From NCBI RefSeq assembly GCF_003008575.1, contig NZ_CP027667.1, forward strand, positions 3,310,001-3,374,000: a DNA stretch of 64,000 bases, read 5' to 3'. The DNA is from Melaminivora suipulveris. Its GTDB lineage: Bacteria; Pseudomonadota; Gammaproteobacteria; Burkholderiales; Burkholderiaceae_C. Below, piece after piece: positions 36,827 through 45,461 of this stretch (position 1 is its first letter; each line of letters opens with the position of its first letter). The notes beneath the pieces were generated by a model. The model did not search any database. It saw only the letters and a program-made list of their open reading frames with translations, and had not been told where the DNA came from. The translations under genes and the position numbers were made by a program.

Positions 36827-39052
36827 CTACTGCGCAGTCTGACTTCGCACGAAGCTCTCGAACTCCTGCGCCGGCATGGGTCGCGCGAAGTGGTACCCCT
36901 GCGCCTCCTCGCAGCCCTGCTCCAGCAGATAGACCAGCTGCCCGGCCGTCTCCACGCCCTCGGCGGTGGTGCGCATGCCCAGGGCCTGGGCCATGCGGAT
37001 GATGGCGGCGACGATGGCGCGATCGTTGCCGTCATGGTCCAGGTCGCGCACGAAGGATTGGTCGATCTTCAGCCGGTAGATCTGAAAGCGCTTGAGCTGG
37101 CTGAGCGACGAATAACCGGTGCCGAAATCGTCCACCGCCAGACGAACGCCCTTGTCGTGCATGCGCGCCATGATCTGCGCCGCGCTGCGCGTGTCGTTCA
37201 CCGCGACGTTCTCCGTCAGCTCCAGTTCCAGCCGATTTGCTGGCAGGCCGTGCTGCGCCAGCAGGCGCTCGATGACTTCAGGCAGCGCCGGGTGGCGGAA
37301 CTGCGCTGCCGACATGTTGACGGCCATGGTCAGCTCGGGCATGCCCTGCGCGCGCCAGGCGGCGAGCTGCGCCAGCGCCGTGCGCAGCACCCATTCGCCG
37401 ATGGCGATGATCTGGCCGCTGTCCTCGGCCACGGGGATGAACTCGGCCGGGCTGACGGCGCCCAGCTCGGGATGCGTCCAGCGCAGCAGCGCTTCGGCGC
37501 CGCATACGCGCCCGCTCGCCAGGTCCAGCTGCGGCTGGTAGTGCAGCGTGAACTGTTGGCGCTCCAGCGCGCGGCGCAGGGCGTTGGTCAACTGCAGCGC
37601 GCGCCGCGACTGGGCCTGCATCTGCGGGGTAAAGAAGCAGTAGCCGTTGCGACCCTCGGACTTGGCGCGGTACATGGCCGTGTCCGCCGCCTGGATCAGG
37701 GATTCGAAATCCTCGCCGTGCTCGGGAAACAGCGCAATACCCATCGAGGGTGACATGCACACCTCGTGCGTGCCCAGTTGCAGGGGGTGGCACGCGGCCT
37801 GTTGCATCTTGGCGGCCACGCGCGCCGCGCCCTGGGCGTTGGCGCCGGGCAGCAGCAGCACGAACTCGTCGCCCCCCAGCCGCGCCACCGTGTCGCGGTC
37901 GCGCACGGTGGCGCGCAGGCGGTGGGCGATGTCCATCAGCAGCGCGTCGCCGGCGCGGTGGCCCAGCGAGTCGTTGACGTGCTTGAAGTTGTCCAGGTCG
38001 AGAAACATGACGGACAGCGGCGTGCCCTGGGCGCGCGCTTGGCGCACCGCCGCCTGCCCGCGCTCGGCCAGCAGCAGGCGGTTGGGCAGTCCGGTGAGGG
38101 CGTCGTAGTGCGCCATCCAGTGGATGCGCTCCTGGTCGTACTTGCGCCGTTCGATCTCACGGTGCAGGTCGGCCACGGTCTCGCGCAGCTCTTGCGTGCG
38201 TTCACGCACTTGCTGCTCCAGCGTACCGTGCATCTGCGCCAGCTGCGCCTGGATACGCAGCCGCTCGCTCACGTCCAGCACGGTCCACATGGTGCCCTGC
38301 GCCAGGTCTTGCGGGTCGATGGCCCGGCTGCGCACCTCGCAGACGACGGCGCGGCCATCCCTGGCGCGCAGCGTCATCTCGCCCTCGAAATCATGTCCGC
38401 GGGAAATCGGCCCGTAGCACTGCTCGCCGGCGCGCTGCCAGTCCTCGTCGCTCAGGTACCAGACGCGCGACGAACGTCCGAGCAACTCTCCGGGCCCGTA
38501 GCCCAGCATCTGCTCGAAATGGCGGTTGCAACGCGCCAGGCGGCGCTCGCGCAGCACCACGATGCCGACCATGGCGTGGTCGAACAGCATCTGCTTCTCG
38601 CGCACGGCGGCACTCAGCTGGGCCTGCGCGCGCTTTTGCTCGTCGATGTCGTCGACGATCCAAATGGAACCCTCGGCGCTGTCGGCCGGGTCGATCAGCC
38701 GCCCGGTCAGGTGCGCCCAGAACAGGCGGCCGTCGGCGCGGCGCATCTGGCGCTCGGTGCGGTAGGTCTGGCCCTGCGACAGCACGCCGAACGCCGAGCG
38801 GCCCAGTTCGCGAAAGGCGTCGCGGCTGGGGTGCAGCGCTTCGCTGCTGCGCCCGACGGCGTCTTCGGGCGAATCCAGGCAGAAGATCTCAGCGTAGCGC
38901 TGGTTGCAGCGCACCACCGCGCGGTGCCGGATGAACACGATGCCCACACCTGCGCTGTCCAGCAGGGTCTGCTGTTCACGCAGGATGCGCTGCAGTGCAG
39001 GGGCGGACGACCGGCCTGGCTTTAGCGCCAGGGCATCAGGCAGGGGTGGCAT
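36827..39052 (-). CDS. PAS-PAS-GGDEF-EAL cyclic-di-GMP enzyme
   Basis: A 741-residue signalling protein with domains for both making and breaking c-di-GMP. Two PAS sensor domains span roughly residues 30-150 and 165-280, then a short coiled coil. The GGDEF domain has an intact LGGDEF, preceded at the right distance by the RDRD inhibitory site. The EAL domain has GAEALLRW, NMSAAQF, ELTEN, DDFGTGYSSL, KIDQSF and EGVET, so all catalytic residues look present. No transmembrane segments are seen, so it is probably cytosolic. The start at 39052 (MPPLPDALALKPG) excludes a long unlikely leader. It is divergent from ppk. Confidence 0.93.
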   Translation of the reverse strand: MPPLPDALALKPGRSSAPALQRILREQQTLLDSAGVGIVFIRHRAVVRCNQRYAEIFCLDSPEDAVGRSSEALHPSRDAFRELGRSAFGVLSQGQTYRTERQMRRADGRLFWAHLTGRLIDPADSAEGSIWIVDDIDEQKRAQAQLSAAVREKQMLFDHAMVGIVVLRERRLARCNRHFEQMLGYGPGELLGRSSRVWYLSDEDWQRAGEQCYGPISRGHDFEGEMTLRARDGRAVVCEVRSRAIDPQDLAQGTMWTVLDVSERLRIQAQLAQMHGTLEQQVRERTQELRETVADLHREIERRKYDQERIHWMAHYDALTGLPNRLLLAERGQAAVRQARAQGTPLSVMFLDLDNFKHVNDSLGHRAGDALLMDIAHRLRATVRDRDTVARLGGDEFVLLLPGANAQGAARVAAKMQQAACHPLQLGTHEVCMSPSMGIALFPEHGEDFESLIQAADTAMYRAKSEGRNGYCFFTPQMQAQSRRALQLTNALRRALERQQFTLHYQPQLDLASGRVCGAEALLRWTHPELGAVSPAEFIPVAEDSGQIIAIGEWVLRTALAQLAAWRAQGMPELTMAVNMSAAQFRHPALPEVIERLLAQHGLPANRLELELTENVAVNDTRSAAQIMARMHDKGVRLAVDDFGTGYSSLSQLKRFQIYRLKIDQSFVRDLDHDGNDRAIVAAIIRMAQALGMRTTAEGVETAGQLVYLLEQGCEEAQGYHFARPMPAQEFESFVRSQTAQ

Positions 39053-39150
39053 GGACGGCAGCGTCCGTGGAGGGGGAAAGGGAGAAGGAGACCAAACCGC
39101 GAATATGTACCAAATTGTTGCTTTCACCGCATGCGTGGTTCTACTCAGTC

Positions 39151-39164
39151 TGGCAGAACTGCCA
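39151..39164. promoter_or_regulatory. Palindrome in the ppk / GGDEF-EAL intergenic region
   Basis: TGGCAG-AA-CTGCCA, a 14-base inverted repeat in the 263-base gap between the divergent genes. The binding protein is unknown. Confidence 0.3.
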
Positions 39165-39249
39165 CAACTGGCTGCATTTTGGGCGCGTGGCGGCTGCCCT
39201 CCAGCGGATGAGCTGCCTGCCGCCGCGAGCATGCGCGCGCAGCATGACG

Positions 39250-39267
39250 GTGTCATGAAGGTGTCAC
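39250..39267 (+). promoter_or_regulatory. Pho box upstream of ppk
   Basis: GTGTCAT-GAAG-GTGTCAC: two 7-base direct repeats with a 4-base spacer, as in the PhoB consensus CTGTCAT-N4-CTGTCAT. It lies 49 bases before the ppk start. Confidence 0.7.
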
Positions 39268-39315
39268 GCGCCCCGGCCCATACTGCCCGCCACCACTGCC
39301 TCACTGTCCCGCGCC

Positions 39316-41475
39316 ATGACGTCCCTGCTGCCTTTGTCGCCTGCCTCCGAGTGTCCTGTGGATGGCGGCGCCAACCCGGGTGGCAGCGTGGACGCGCGGG
39401 CGGTTCTGCTGGACCGCGACCACAGCATTCTGGCCTTCAACGAACGCGTGCTGGACTGGGCGGTGCGCGAGGACGTGCCGTTGCTCGAACGCCTGCGCTA
39501 CCTGTGCATCGTCTCGTCCAACCTCGATGAGTTCTTCGAGGTGCGCGCGGCGGCCCACCTGGGTGCGGCGCAGGACGGCAGCGGCAAGGATGGCGGCGGC
39601 TGCGCGGCCCGCTCGTTCGGGGCGCTGGCGCGCAAGGCGCAGGACTTGGTGGCGCGGCAGTACGCGCTGTACAACGACTCGCTGGTGCCGGCGTTCGCGG
39701 CGCGCGGCATCCGCATCGTGGGGCATGGCGAGCGCACGCCGGCGCAGCGCCGCTGGGTGCGCGAGCACTTCGTGCGCGAGGTGCGCCCGCTGCTGGTGCC
39801 CGTGGGGCTGGACCCGGCGCACCCCTTTCCGCAGGTGGCCAACAAGTCGCTGAACTTCATCGTGCGCCTGCGCGGGGGCGACGCCTTCGGGCGCGAGAAC
39901 GAGATCGCCATCGCCCGGGTGCCGCGCGCGCTGCCGCGCGTCATGCGGCTGCCGGCGCGCGTGGCGCCCACCGGCCTGCAGTTCGTCAGCCTGTCGAGCA
40001 TCATCCGCGCGCACCTGGCCGAGCTGTTTCCGGGCCGGCAGGTGGTGGAGTTCTCGCAGTTCCGCGTCACGCGCCATTCCGACCTGTCGGTGGACGAAGA
40101 GGACGTGCGCAACCTGCGCACCGCGCTGCGCCAGGGCCTGCAGCACCGCCACTTCGGCCAGGCCGTGCGGCTGGAAGTGTCGGCGGGCTGCTCGGATTTC
40201 CTGGCAGACTTCCTGCAGGCGCAGTTCGCGCTGCCCGCGGCGGCGCTGTACCGGGTGCCGGGCCCCGTCAACCTGGTGCGTCTGGGCCAGCTGGTGGACT
40301 TGGTCAACGACCCTGCGCTGCTTTTTCCTCCGTGGCGCCCCGCCTGGCCGGCCAAGCTTCCTCAGCCAGGCGCCATCCTGGCGCGGCTGCGCCAGCGCGA
40401 CGTGCTGATCCACCAGCCGTTCGAGAGCTTCGGCGGCGTGCTGGCCTTCCTGCGCGAGGCCGTGCACGACCCGCAGGTGCTGGCCATCAAGCAAACCATC
40501 TACCGCACCGGGGCCGACCCCGAGCAGATGGAGCTGCTGCGCGAGGCGGTGCGCCGCGGCAAGGAGGTAATGGCCGTGGTCGAGCTGAAGGCACGCTTCG
40601 ACGAGGAGGCCAACATCAACTGGGCCGAGGCGCTGGAGTCCATCGGCGCGCAGGTGGTCTACGGCGTGGTGGGGCTGAAGACGCACGCCAAGATGCTGCT
40701 GGTCACGCGGCGCGAGGGCGGTGGGCTGCGCCGCTACGGCCACATGTCCACCGGCAACTACAACCCGCGCACCGCGCGGCTGTACACCGACCTGAGCTAT
40801 CTCACCGCCGACCCGCACGTCACGGCCGACATGGACGCGGTCTTCGACCACCTGGCCAACCAGAACCGCGTGCCGCGGCTCAAGCGGCTGCTGCTCGCGC
40901 CCTTTGACCTGCAGCGGCGGCTGATCGAGAAGATCGACGCGGCGGGCCTGGCGGCCGAGCGCGGCGAGGGCGGGCGCATCGTGGCCAAGATGAATGCGCT
41001 GACCGACGAGGCGCTGATCCAGGCGCTGGAGCGCGCCGCGCGCCGCGGCGCCAGCGTGGACCTGATCGTGCGAGGCGCCTGCATGCTGCCGGCCGGCGTG
41101 CCAGGGGTGACCGACCGCATCCGCGTGCGCTCGGTCATCGGGCGCTTCCTGGAGCACACGCGGGTGTTCTATTTCCGCAGCGGCGGGCACGAGGACTTGT
41201 ACCTGTCCAGCGCCGACTGGATGAACCGCAATATGCTGCGCCGGGTGGAGCTGGCCTGGCCGGTCACCGACGGCAGGCTGCGCCAGCGCATCATCGACGA
41301 GTGCCTGGTGGCCTACCTGCACGACGACCGCGATGCCTGGACGCTGCAGGCCGACGGAAGCTACGCGCGCGCGCCGCGCGCCCTCGATGGCACGGGCGCG
41401 CAGGCCGCGCTCATGGCGCGCTACGCCCCGCCCGCCGCCGCGGCGGCGGCGCGCCTCAAGCCCGCAAGGCCATGA
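39316..41475 (+). CDS. ppk: Polyphosphate kinase 1
   Basis: Reversibly polymerises the gamma phosphate of ATP into polyphosphate, at the inner membrane. The 719 residues show the four-domain PPK1 layout: the N-terminal region with LRYLCIVSSNLDEFFEVRAA, the head domain, and two catalytic phospholipase D-like domains. The autophosphorylated histidine is in GLKTHAKMLLV, and RYGHMSTGNYNPRTARLYTD also belongs to the active site. A Pho box lies upstream, implying induction on phosphate starvation. The sixA start overlaps its stop. Confidence 0.96.
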   Translation: MTSLLPLSPASECPVDGGANPGGSVDARAVLLDRDHSILAFNERVLDWAVREDVPLLERLRYLCIVSSNLDEFFEVRAAAHLGAAQDGSGKDGGGCAARSFGALARKAQDLVARQYALYNDSLVPAFAARGIRIVGHGERTPAQRRWVREHFVREVRPLLVPVGLDPAHPFPQVANKSLNFIVRLRGGDAFGRENEIAIARVPRALPRVMRLPARVAPTGLQFVSLSSIIRAHLAELFPGRQVVEFSQFRVTRHSDLSVDEEDVRNLRTALRQGLQHRHFGQAVRLEVSAGCSDFLADFLQAQFALPAAALYRVPGPVNLVRLGQLVDLVNDPALLFPPWRPAWPAKLPQPGAILARLRQRDVLIHQPFESFGGVLAFLREAVHDPQVLAIKQTIYRTGADPEQMELLREAVRRGKEVMAVVELKARFDEEANINWAEALESIGAQVVYGVVGLKTHAKMLLVTRREGGGLRRYGHMSTGNYNPRTARLYTDLSYLTADPHVTADMDAVFDHLANQNRVPRLKRLLLAPFDLQRRLIEKIDAAGLAAERGEGGRIVAKMNALTDEALIQALERAARRGASVDLIVRGACMLPAGVPGVTDRIRVRSVIGRFLEHTRVFYFRSGGHEDLYLSSADWMNRNMLRRVELAWPVTDGRLRQRIIDECLVAYLHDDRDAWTLQADGSYARAPRALDGTGAQAALMARYAPPAAAAAARLKPARP

Positions 41476-41936
41476 TGGACCTCATCCTCTGGCGCCACGC
41501 GGAAGCCGAAGACCTGCAGGGCGGGCAGGAAGACCTGCAGCGTCCGCTCACCCCGCGCGGCGAGCGGCAGGCCGCGCGCATGGCCGCCTGGCTGGACCGG
41601 CAACTGCCCGACGGCCTGCGCGTGCTGGCCAGCCCCGCGCGGCGCACCGAGCAGACCGCGCGCGTGCTGGGCCGCAAGGTCCGGCTGCGCGCCGAGCTGC
41701 TGCCCGGCAGCAGCCCCGACGAACTGCTGGAGCTGGTGCAGTGGCCGCGCGCCCGCGGCGCCGTGCTGGTCGTGGGCCACCAGCCGCTGCTGGGCCAGAC
41801 GGCCGCGCGGCTGCTGGGCCTGCAGGACGCGGACTGCGCCATCCGCAAAGGCGCCGTGTGGTGGCTGCGCCACCGCCAGCGCCAGGAGGCCGCGCAGACC
41901 CTCCTGCTGGCGGTGCAGTCGCCCGAGTTTCTCTAG
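41472..41936 (+). CDS. sixA: Phosphohistidine phosphatase SixA-like
   Basis: A 154-residue histidine phosphatase. The catalytic motif is shortened to LWRHAEAED at residues 5-13 (RHG family RHxE form, as in SixA), with the second catalytic His in VVGHQPLLGQ. SixA removes phosphate from histidine in phosphorelay proteins. The start is ATG 41472 overlapping the ppk stop, or the adjacent ATG 41475. Coupling to ppk, itself a phosphohistidine enzyme, is common in this group of bacteria. Confidence 0.88.
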   Translation: MMDLILWRHAEAEDLQGGQEDLQRPLTPRGERQAARMAAWLDRQLPDGLRVLASPARRTEQTARVLGRKVRLRAELLPGSSPDELLELVQWPRARGAVLVVGHQPLLGQTAARLLGLQDADCAIRKGAVWWLRHRQRQEAAQTLLLAVQSPEFL

Positions 41937-41950
41937 CCTGCTATGGTTGA

Positions 41951-42010
41951 TTTGCTACAAAAAAGATAGCTTGTCACGCTTGCCTGGAGAGCGCTGGAGG
42001 CACTTTTTGC
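41951..42010 (-). repeat. Dispersed ~55-bp repeat, copy I
   Basis: A diverged minus-strand copy with AAAAAGTGCCTCCAGCG, AAGCGTGACAAGCTATC and TTTGTAGCA, between the converging sixA and ppx genes. Confidence 0.65.
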
Positions 42011-42046
42011 ATAAAAATACAGCCGTGGCTGCCGGGGCCGCCGCGT

Positions 42047-43525
42047 TCACTGCAGCTCCGCCACGTACTCCCACGCCGTCTTGTGCCAGGCCTGCGCTTC
42101 CTCGCGCAGCAGGTGGGCCGACTGCGGGTAGGCCGCCGCCCAGCCGGGGCGGGCGCGCACGGTGCAGCGCTGGCCGTCCAGGCGCAGCGACAGGCCGTCC
42201 ACGTCAGGGTCGCGTCGCGCGTGGCACAGCGCCACGGCGGTGCGCAGGCACATCAGCTGCAGGGCCAGCACCGGGTTGTCCAGCGCGGCCTCCAGCTTGC
42301 GCGGCTTGCCGCGGTGGCCCAGCACCAGCAGGCCCAGCGCGTGCAGCTCCGGCTGGGCGAAGCCCGCCGCGTCCGCGTGTTCGATGATGTATGCGCCGTG
42401 CCGGTGGTAGTCGCCGTGCGAGATGCGGCAGCCGACCTCGTGCAGGCACGCCGCCCATTGCAGCTGGCGCGCGGCCTCCTCGCTGCGGGGCGGCGCGGCC
42501 CCGTCGAACAGCCGGCCGGCCGAGTGCGCCACGCGCGCGGCGTGCGCCTCGTCCACCGCGAAACGCTGCATGAGCGCGCGCACGGTGGCCGAGCGCAGGT
42601 CGGCGCCGGGCTGCTCGCGCTCCAGCAGGTCATACAGCGCGCCCTGGCGCAGCGCGCCCTGGGCCACGGCCATCTGCTCGATGTCCAGCAAATCGAACAG
42701 CGCGCGCACGATGCTCACGCCGCCGCCGATGACCGGGCGGCGGTCTTCCTTCAGGCCTTCGAGCCGCACGCGGTCGGCGTGGCGCGCGTGCAGCAGCTGA
42801 TCGAGCAGCCAGTCCAGGCCGTCGCGGGTGATGACGCCCTCGCCATGGCCGGCCGCCGCCAGCACCGTGCCCACCGCACCCATGGTGCCAGAGGAGCCGT
42901 ACGCCACGTCCCAGGCCTCGCGGCAAAACATCTGCGCCGCCTCGTCCAGCACCGCCTGGGCGGCCACTTCGGCGGCCTGGAAGGCCTCGCGCGTGAAGCT
43001 GCCGTCAGCGAAGTAGCGCGCCGACCAGGCCACGCTGCCCAGCCGGAACGAGGCCACGGCGCCGGGCGTGAACTGCCGGCCCAGGACCAGCTCGGTCGAG
43101 CGCCCGCCGATGTCCACCACCAGCCGCCGCTCGTCCGACTGCGGCAACAGGCGCGACACGCCCTGGTAGATCAGCCGCGCCTCTTCGGGGCCCGAGACCA
43201 CGTCGATGGGAAAGCCCAGAATCTCGCCGCCGCGGCGGATGAAATCCTCGCGGTTGCGCGCCTCGCGCAGCGTCTGCGTGGCCACGGCGCGCACCCGCTC
43301 GGGCGCGAAGCCGGCCAGCCGCTCGGCAAAGCGCGCCAGGCAGTCCCAGCCGCGCTGCATGGCCTCGGGCGTGAGGTTGCGGTCCTCGTCCAGGCCGCCG
43401 CCCTGGCGCACGGTTTCCTTCAGGTATTCGACGCGGTGGATGTGACCGTGGTCGAGCCGGCCGATTTCGAGGCGAAAGCTGTTGGACCCCAGGTCCACCG
43501 CTGCCAGCAGTGTTCCGTCTTGCAT
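42047..43525 (-). CDS. ppx: Exopolyphosphatase (Ppx/GppA family)
   Basis: Removes terminal phosphates from polyphosphate, opposing Ppk. The 492 residues start with the sugar kinase/Hsp70-like fold, AAVDLGSNSFRLEIGR at residues 9-24, and include the second phosphate-binding motif VVDIGGRSTELVLG (near 138-151). The C-terminal HD-like domain holds CLHEVGCRISHGDYHRHGAY. The two subgroups of the family also act on pppGpp; length and context favour polyphosphate. It converges on ppk-sixA. Confidence 0.94.
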   Translation of the reverse strand: MQDGTLLAAVDLGSNSFRLEIGRLDHGHIHRVEYLKETVRQGGGLDEDRNLTPEAMQRGWDCLARFAERLAGFAPERVRAVATQTLREARNREDFIRRGGEILGFPIDVVSGPEEARLIYQGVSRLLPQSDERRLVVDIGGRSTELVLGRQFTPGAVASFRLGSVAWSARYFADGSFTREAFQAAEVAAQAVLDEAAQMFCREAWDVAYGSSGTMGAVGTVLAAAGHGEGVITRDGLDWLLDQLLHARHADRVRLEGLKEDRRPVIGGGVSIVRALFDLLDIEQMAVAQGALRQGALYDLLEREQPGADLRSATVRALMQRFAVDEAHAARVAHSAGRLFDGAAPPRSEEAARQLQWAACLHEVGCRISHGDYHRHGAYIIEHADAAGFAQPELHALGLLVLGHRGKPRKLEAALDNPVLALQLMCLRTAVALCHARRDPDVDGLSLRLDGQRCTVRARPGWAAAYPQSAHLLREEAQAWHKTAWEYVAELQ

Positions 43526-43609
43526 GGAAGGGCGCGTCTTGCGCGGATGTTTTTGCGGCGGCGCAGCATAGCACTGCGCCCCAGGGGCGGCGGACCGGCA
43601 GGGGCTGCC

Positions 43610-44758
43610 TTAGCCGACGATGCGGCCGTCTGCGGTCAGCATGCTTTGCGTGACGGTGGCGCTGGCCAGGCGCCCGCCCTGGTAGGCCACCGCGTAGCCG
43701 CCCAGCTGCACCTCCGGGCGCTTGCGGAACGCGGCCAGCACGCTGGCGCGGCTGAGCGGCCCGGAGACGGACCCCAGCACCTCGGCCGTATAGCGCGCGG
43801 CGATGAAGCCCGCCAAGCCTTGCGGCGACGGCGGCTCGTCGTACAGCCGGCCCAGCACGGCGCGGTAGGCGCGCACGATGGGCAGGCTCGACGACAGCAG
43901 CGGCACCGGCTGCGTGGCGATGACCGGCACGCTGGGCCGCGTGCCGCCCATCTGCGCCAGCACCTGCAGGTTCACGTCGGCCAGCGCGACCACGTAGCAC
44001 TGCCGACCCGGCGGCATCACCAGGCGGCTCACGTAGGCGTGCAGCTCGGGCGTGCCGCCCACGAACAGCACGATCGCCGGCGGCGCCGCGCGGCGGTCGG
44101 CGGCGGACAGTACCTGCGTGCGCAGCCCCATGGCCGTGCCCGCCTGCACGACCGAGGCCTGCAGCTGCTGCTGCACGCTGGCGTGCGCGAAGACGACTCC
44201 CGCCTGCTGCACGCCCATCACGGCCAGCGAGCGCACGGCGTGTGCGATCTGCGCCTGGTAGTCGGGGAAGATGCCGAAGACCGTGTCGCCTTCGTCGTGC
44301 CACTGGCGGTGCAGCCAGGGCGCGGCATGCGCCATGCCGCCGCCGGCCTGCAGCGCCGCGATGGCGGCCGCGGCCCCGTCGCCCGCGCAGCCGGAGAAGG
44401 CCACACACGCCGGATGGGCCTGCGCGGCCTGCCAGGCGGCGCGCAGTCCGGCGGGCGAGCCGTCGGTCTCCAGCACCAGGTGCTGCACGGGCCGGCCGCG
44501 CAAGCCGCCGCGGCCGTTGAAGTCGGCCCAGGCGGCGCGCGAGCCGGTCAGAAAGTCGCGGCTCACGTCCTGCTGCTGGGCAGACAGGTCGACGATCTGC
44601 GCCACCGCGATGCCCTGGCCTTCCTGGGCGAACGCGGTGGGCAGCGCACTGGCCACGGCGCAGACGCTGGCGGCCTGCAGCAGCGCACGGCGGCGCGGCT
44701 GCGCGGCGTGCAAGGGCAGGGCCGCGCCCAGGCGGCCGGTGTGCGGGGTGCAGCTCAT
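43610..44758 (-). CDS. Periplasmic substrate-binding protein of the Leu/Ile/Val-binding type
   Basis: A 382-residue exported binding protein. The N-terminus has RRR followed by a hydrophobic stretch (ALLQAASVCAVASALPTAFA), a possible Tat or Sec signal. The mature part resembles type I periplasmic binding proteins of amide/branched-chain amino acid transporters (QIVDLSAQQQDVSRDFLTG). No transporter genes accompany it. Its ATG overlaps the stop of the fasciclin gene (ATGA), so the two are translationally coupled. A Pho-box-like site precedes the pair. The ligand is unknown. Confidence 0.78.
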   Translation of the reverse strand: MSCTPHTGRLGAALPLHAAQPRRRALLQAASVCAVASALPTAFAQEGQGIAVAQIVDLSAQQQDVSRDFLTGSRAAWADFNGRGGLRGRPVQHLVLETDGSPAGLRAAWQAAQAHPACVAFSGCAGDGAAAAIAALQAGGGMAHAAPWLHRQWHDEGDTVFGIFPDYQAQIAHAVRSLAVMGVQQAGVVFAHASVQQQLQASVVQAGTAMGLRTQVLSAADRRAAPPAIVLFVGGTPELHAYVSRLVMPPGRQCYVVALADVNLQVLAQMGGTRPSVPVIATQPVPLLSSSLPIVRAYRAVLGRLYDEPPSPQGLAGFIAARYTAEVLGSVSGPLSRASVLAAFRKRPEVQLGGYAVAYQGGRLASATVTQSMLTADGRIVG

Positions 44759-45246
44759 TTGCGCGGCGGCATCAGCACGCGATCGACGATGTGCACCACG
44801 CCGTTGCCGGTGCGCAGGTCGGCCCGCTCCACCAGCGCGTCCTCCACCGTGAGGTAAGTGCCGGCGCGGGCCAGGGCGATGTCGGTGCCCTGCAGCGTCC
44901 GGGCCTTGCCGGGCCTGGCGTCGGCGGCGGCAATGCGGCCGGGCACGACATGGTGCGACAGCACGGCCTTGAGCTGGGCCTTGTCGGCGCGCAGCACGTC
45001 CAGCGTCTTGGCGGGCAGGGCCTGGAAGGCGGCGTCGCTCGGCGCGAAGACGGTGTACGGGCCAGGGCCCTCCAGCGTGGTCAGCAGGCCGGCGTCGGCG
45101 GCCAGGCGGTGGAAGGTGGACAGCGCCGGCGTCGCGGCCGTGGCGGCAGCCACGGTACGCGGCGCGGAGGCGGGGCTGGCGCAGCCACCCAAGGCGGCGG
45201 CTGTCACCAGCGCCAGGGTGCAGTGGAGGGCGTGTCGGCGGATCAT
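44755..45246 (-). CDS. Fasciclin-domain lipoprotein
   Basis: A 163-residue predicted lipoprotein. The signal ends in the lipobox LGGC with Cys at about residue 22, followed by an alanine/threonine-rich linker and one FAS1 domain (TVFAPSDAAFQALP and NGVVHIVDRVLMPP motifs). FAS1 domains mediate adhesion or protein contact; the function here is unknown. It is first in a two-gene unit with a periplasmic binding protein, divergent from pstS, with a Pho-box-like sequence 71-88 bases upstream on its own strand. Confidence 0.88.
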   Translation of the reverse strand: MIRRHALHCTLALVTAAALGGCASPASAPRTVAAATAATPALSTFHRLAADAGLLTTLEGPGPYTVFAPSDAAFQALPAKTLDVLRADKAQLKAVLSHHVVPGRIAAADARPGKARTLQGTDIALARAGTYLTVEDALVERADLRTGNGVVHIVDRVLMPPRK

Positions 45247-45316
45247 GGTTTCTCCCGTGTGGCGTGTATCCGTGTGTGACCGACCGTGGTCGGCGGCGGG
45301 AGATTACGCAGCGCGT

Positions 45317-45334
45317 GCGACAGCCATGTGACAG
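45317..45334 (-). promoter_or_regulatory. Pho box facing the fasciclin gene
   Basis: On the minus strand, CTGTCAC-ATGG-CTGTCGC: two 7-base direct repeats with a 4-base spacer, matching the E. coli PhoB consensus at 11 of 14 repeat positions. Confidence 0.6.
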
Positions 45335-45389
45335 GGCGGCAGTTGCCTGGCACACCGGGCGGGAAGGAGCGATGTGACGGTCACGGGGC

Positions 45390-45407
45390 GTGTCATGTCG
45401 ATGTCAC
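45390..45407 (+). promoter_or_regulatory. Pho box upstream of pstS
   Basis: GTGTCAT-GTCG-ATGTCAC, two 7-base repeats with a 4-base spacer, 55 bases before the pstS start. Confidence 0.75.
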
Positions 45408-45461
45408 AAACGCCGCCTAGAGTGCCGTCATCACGTTTTTCCAACCAAGGGGTATCCTCCT

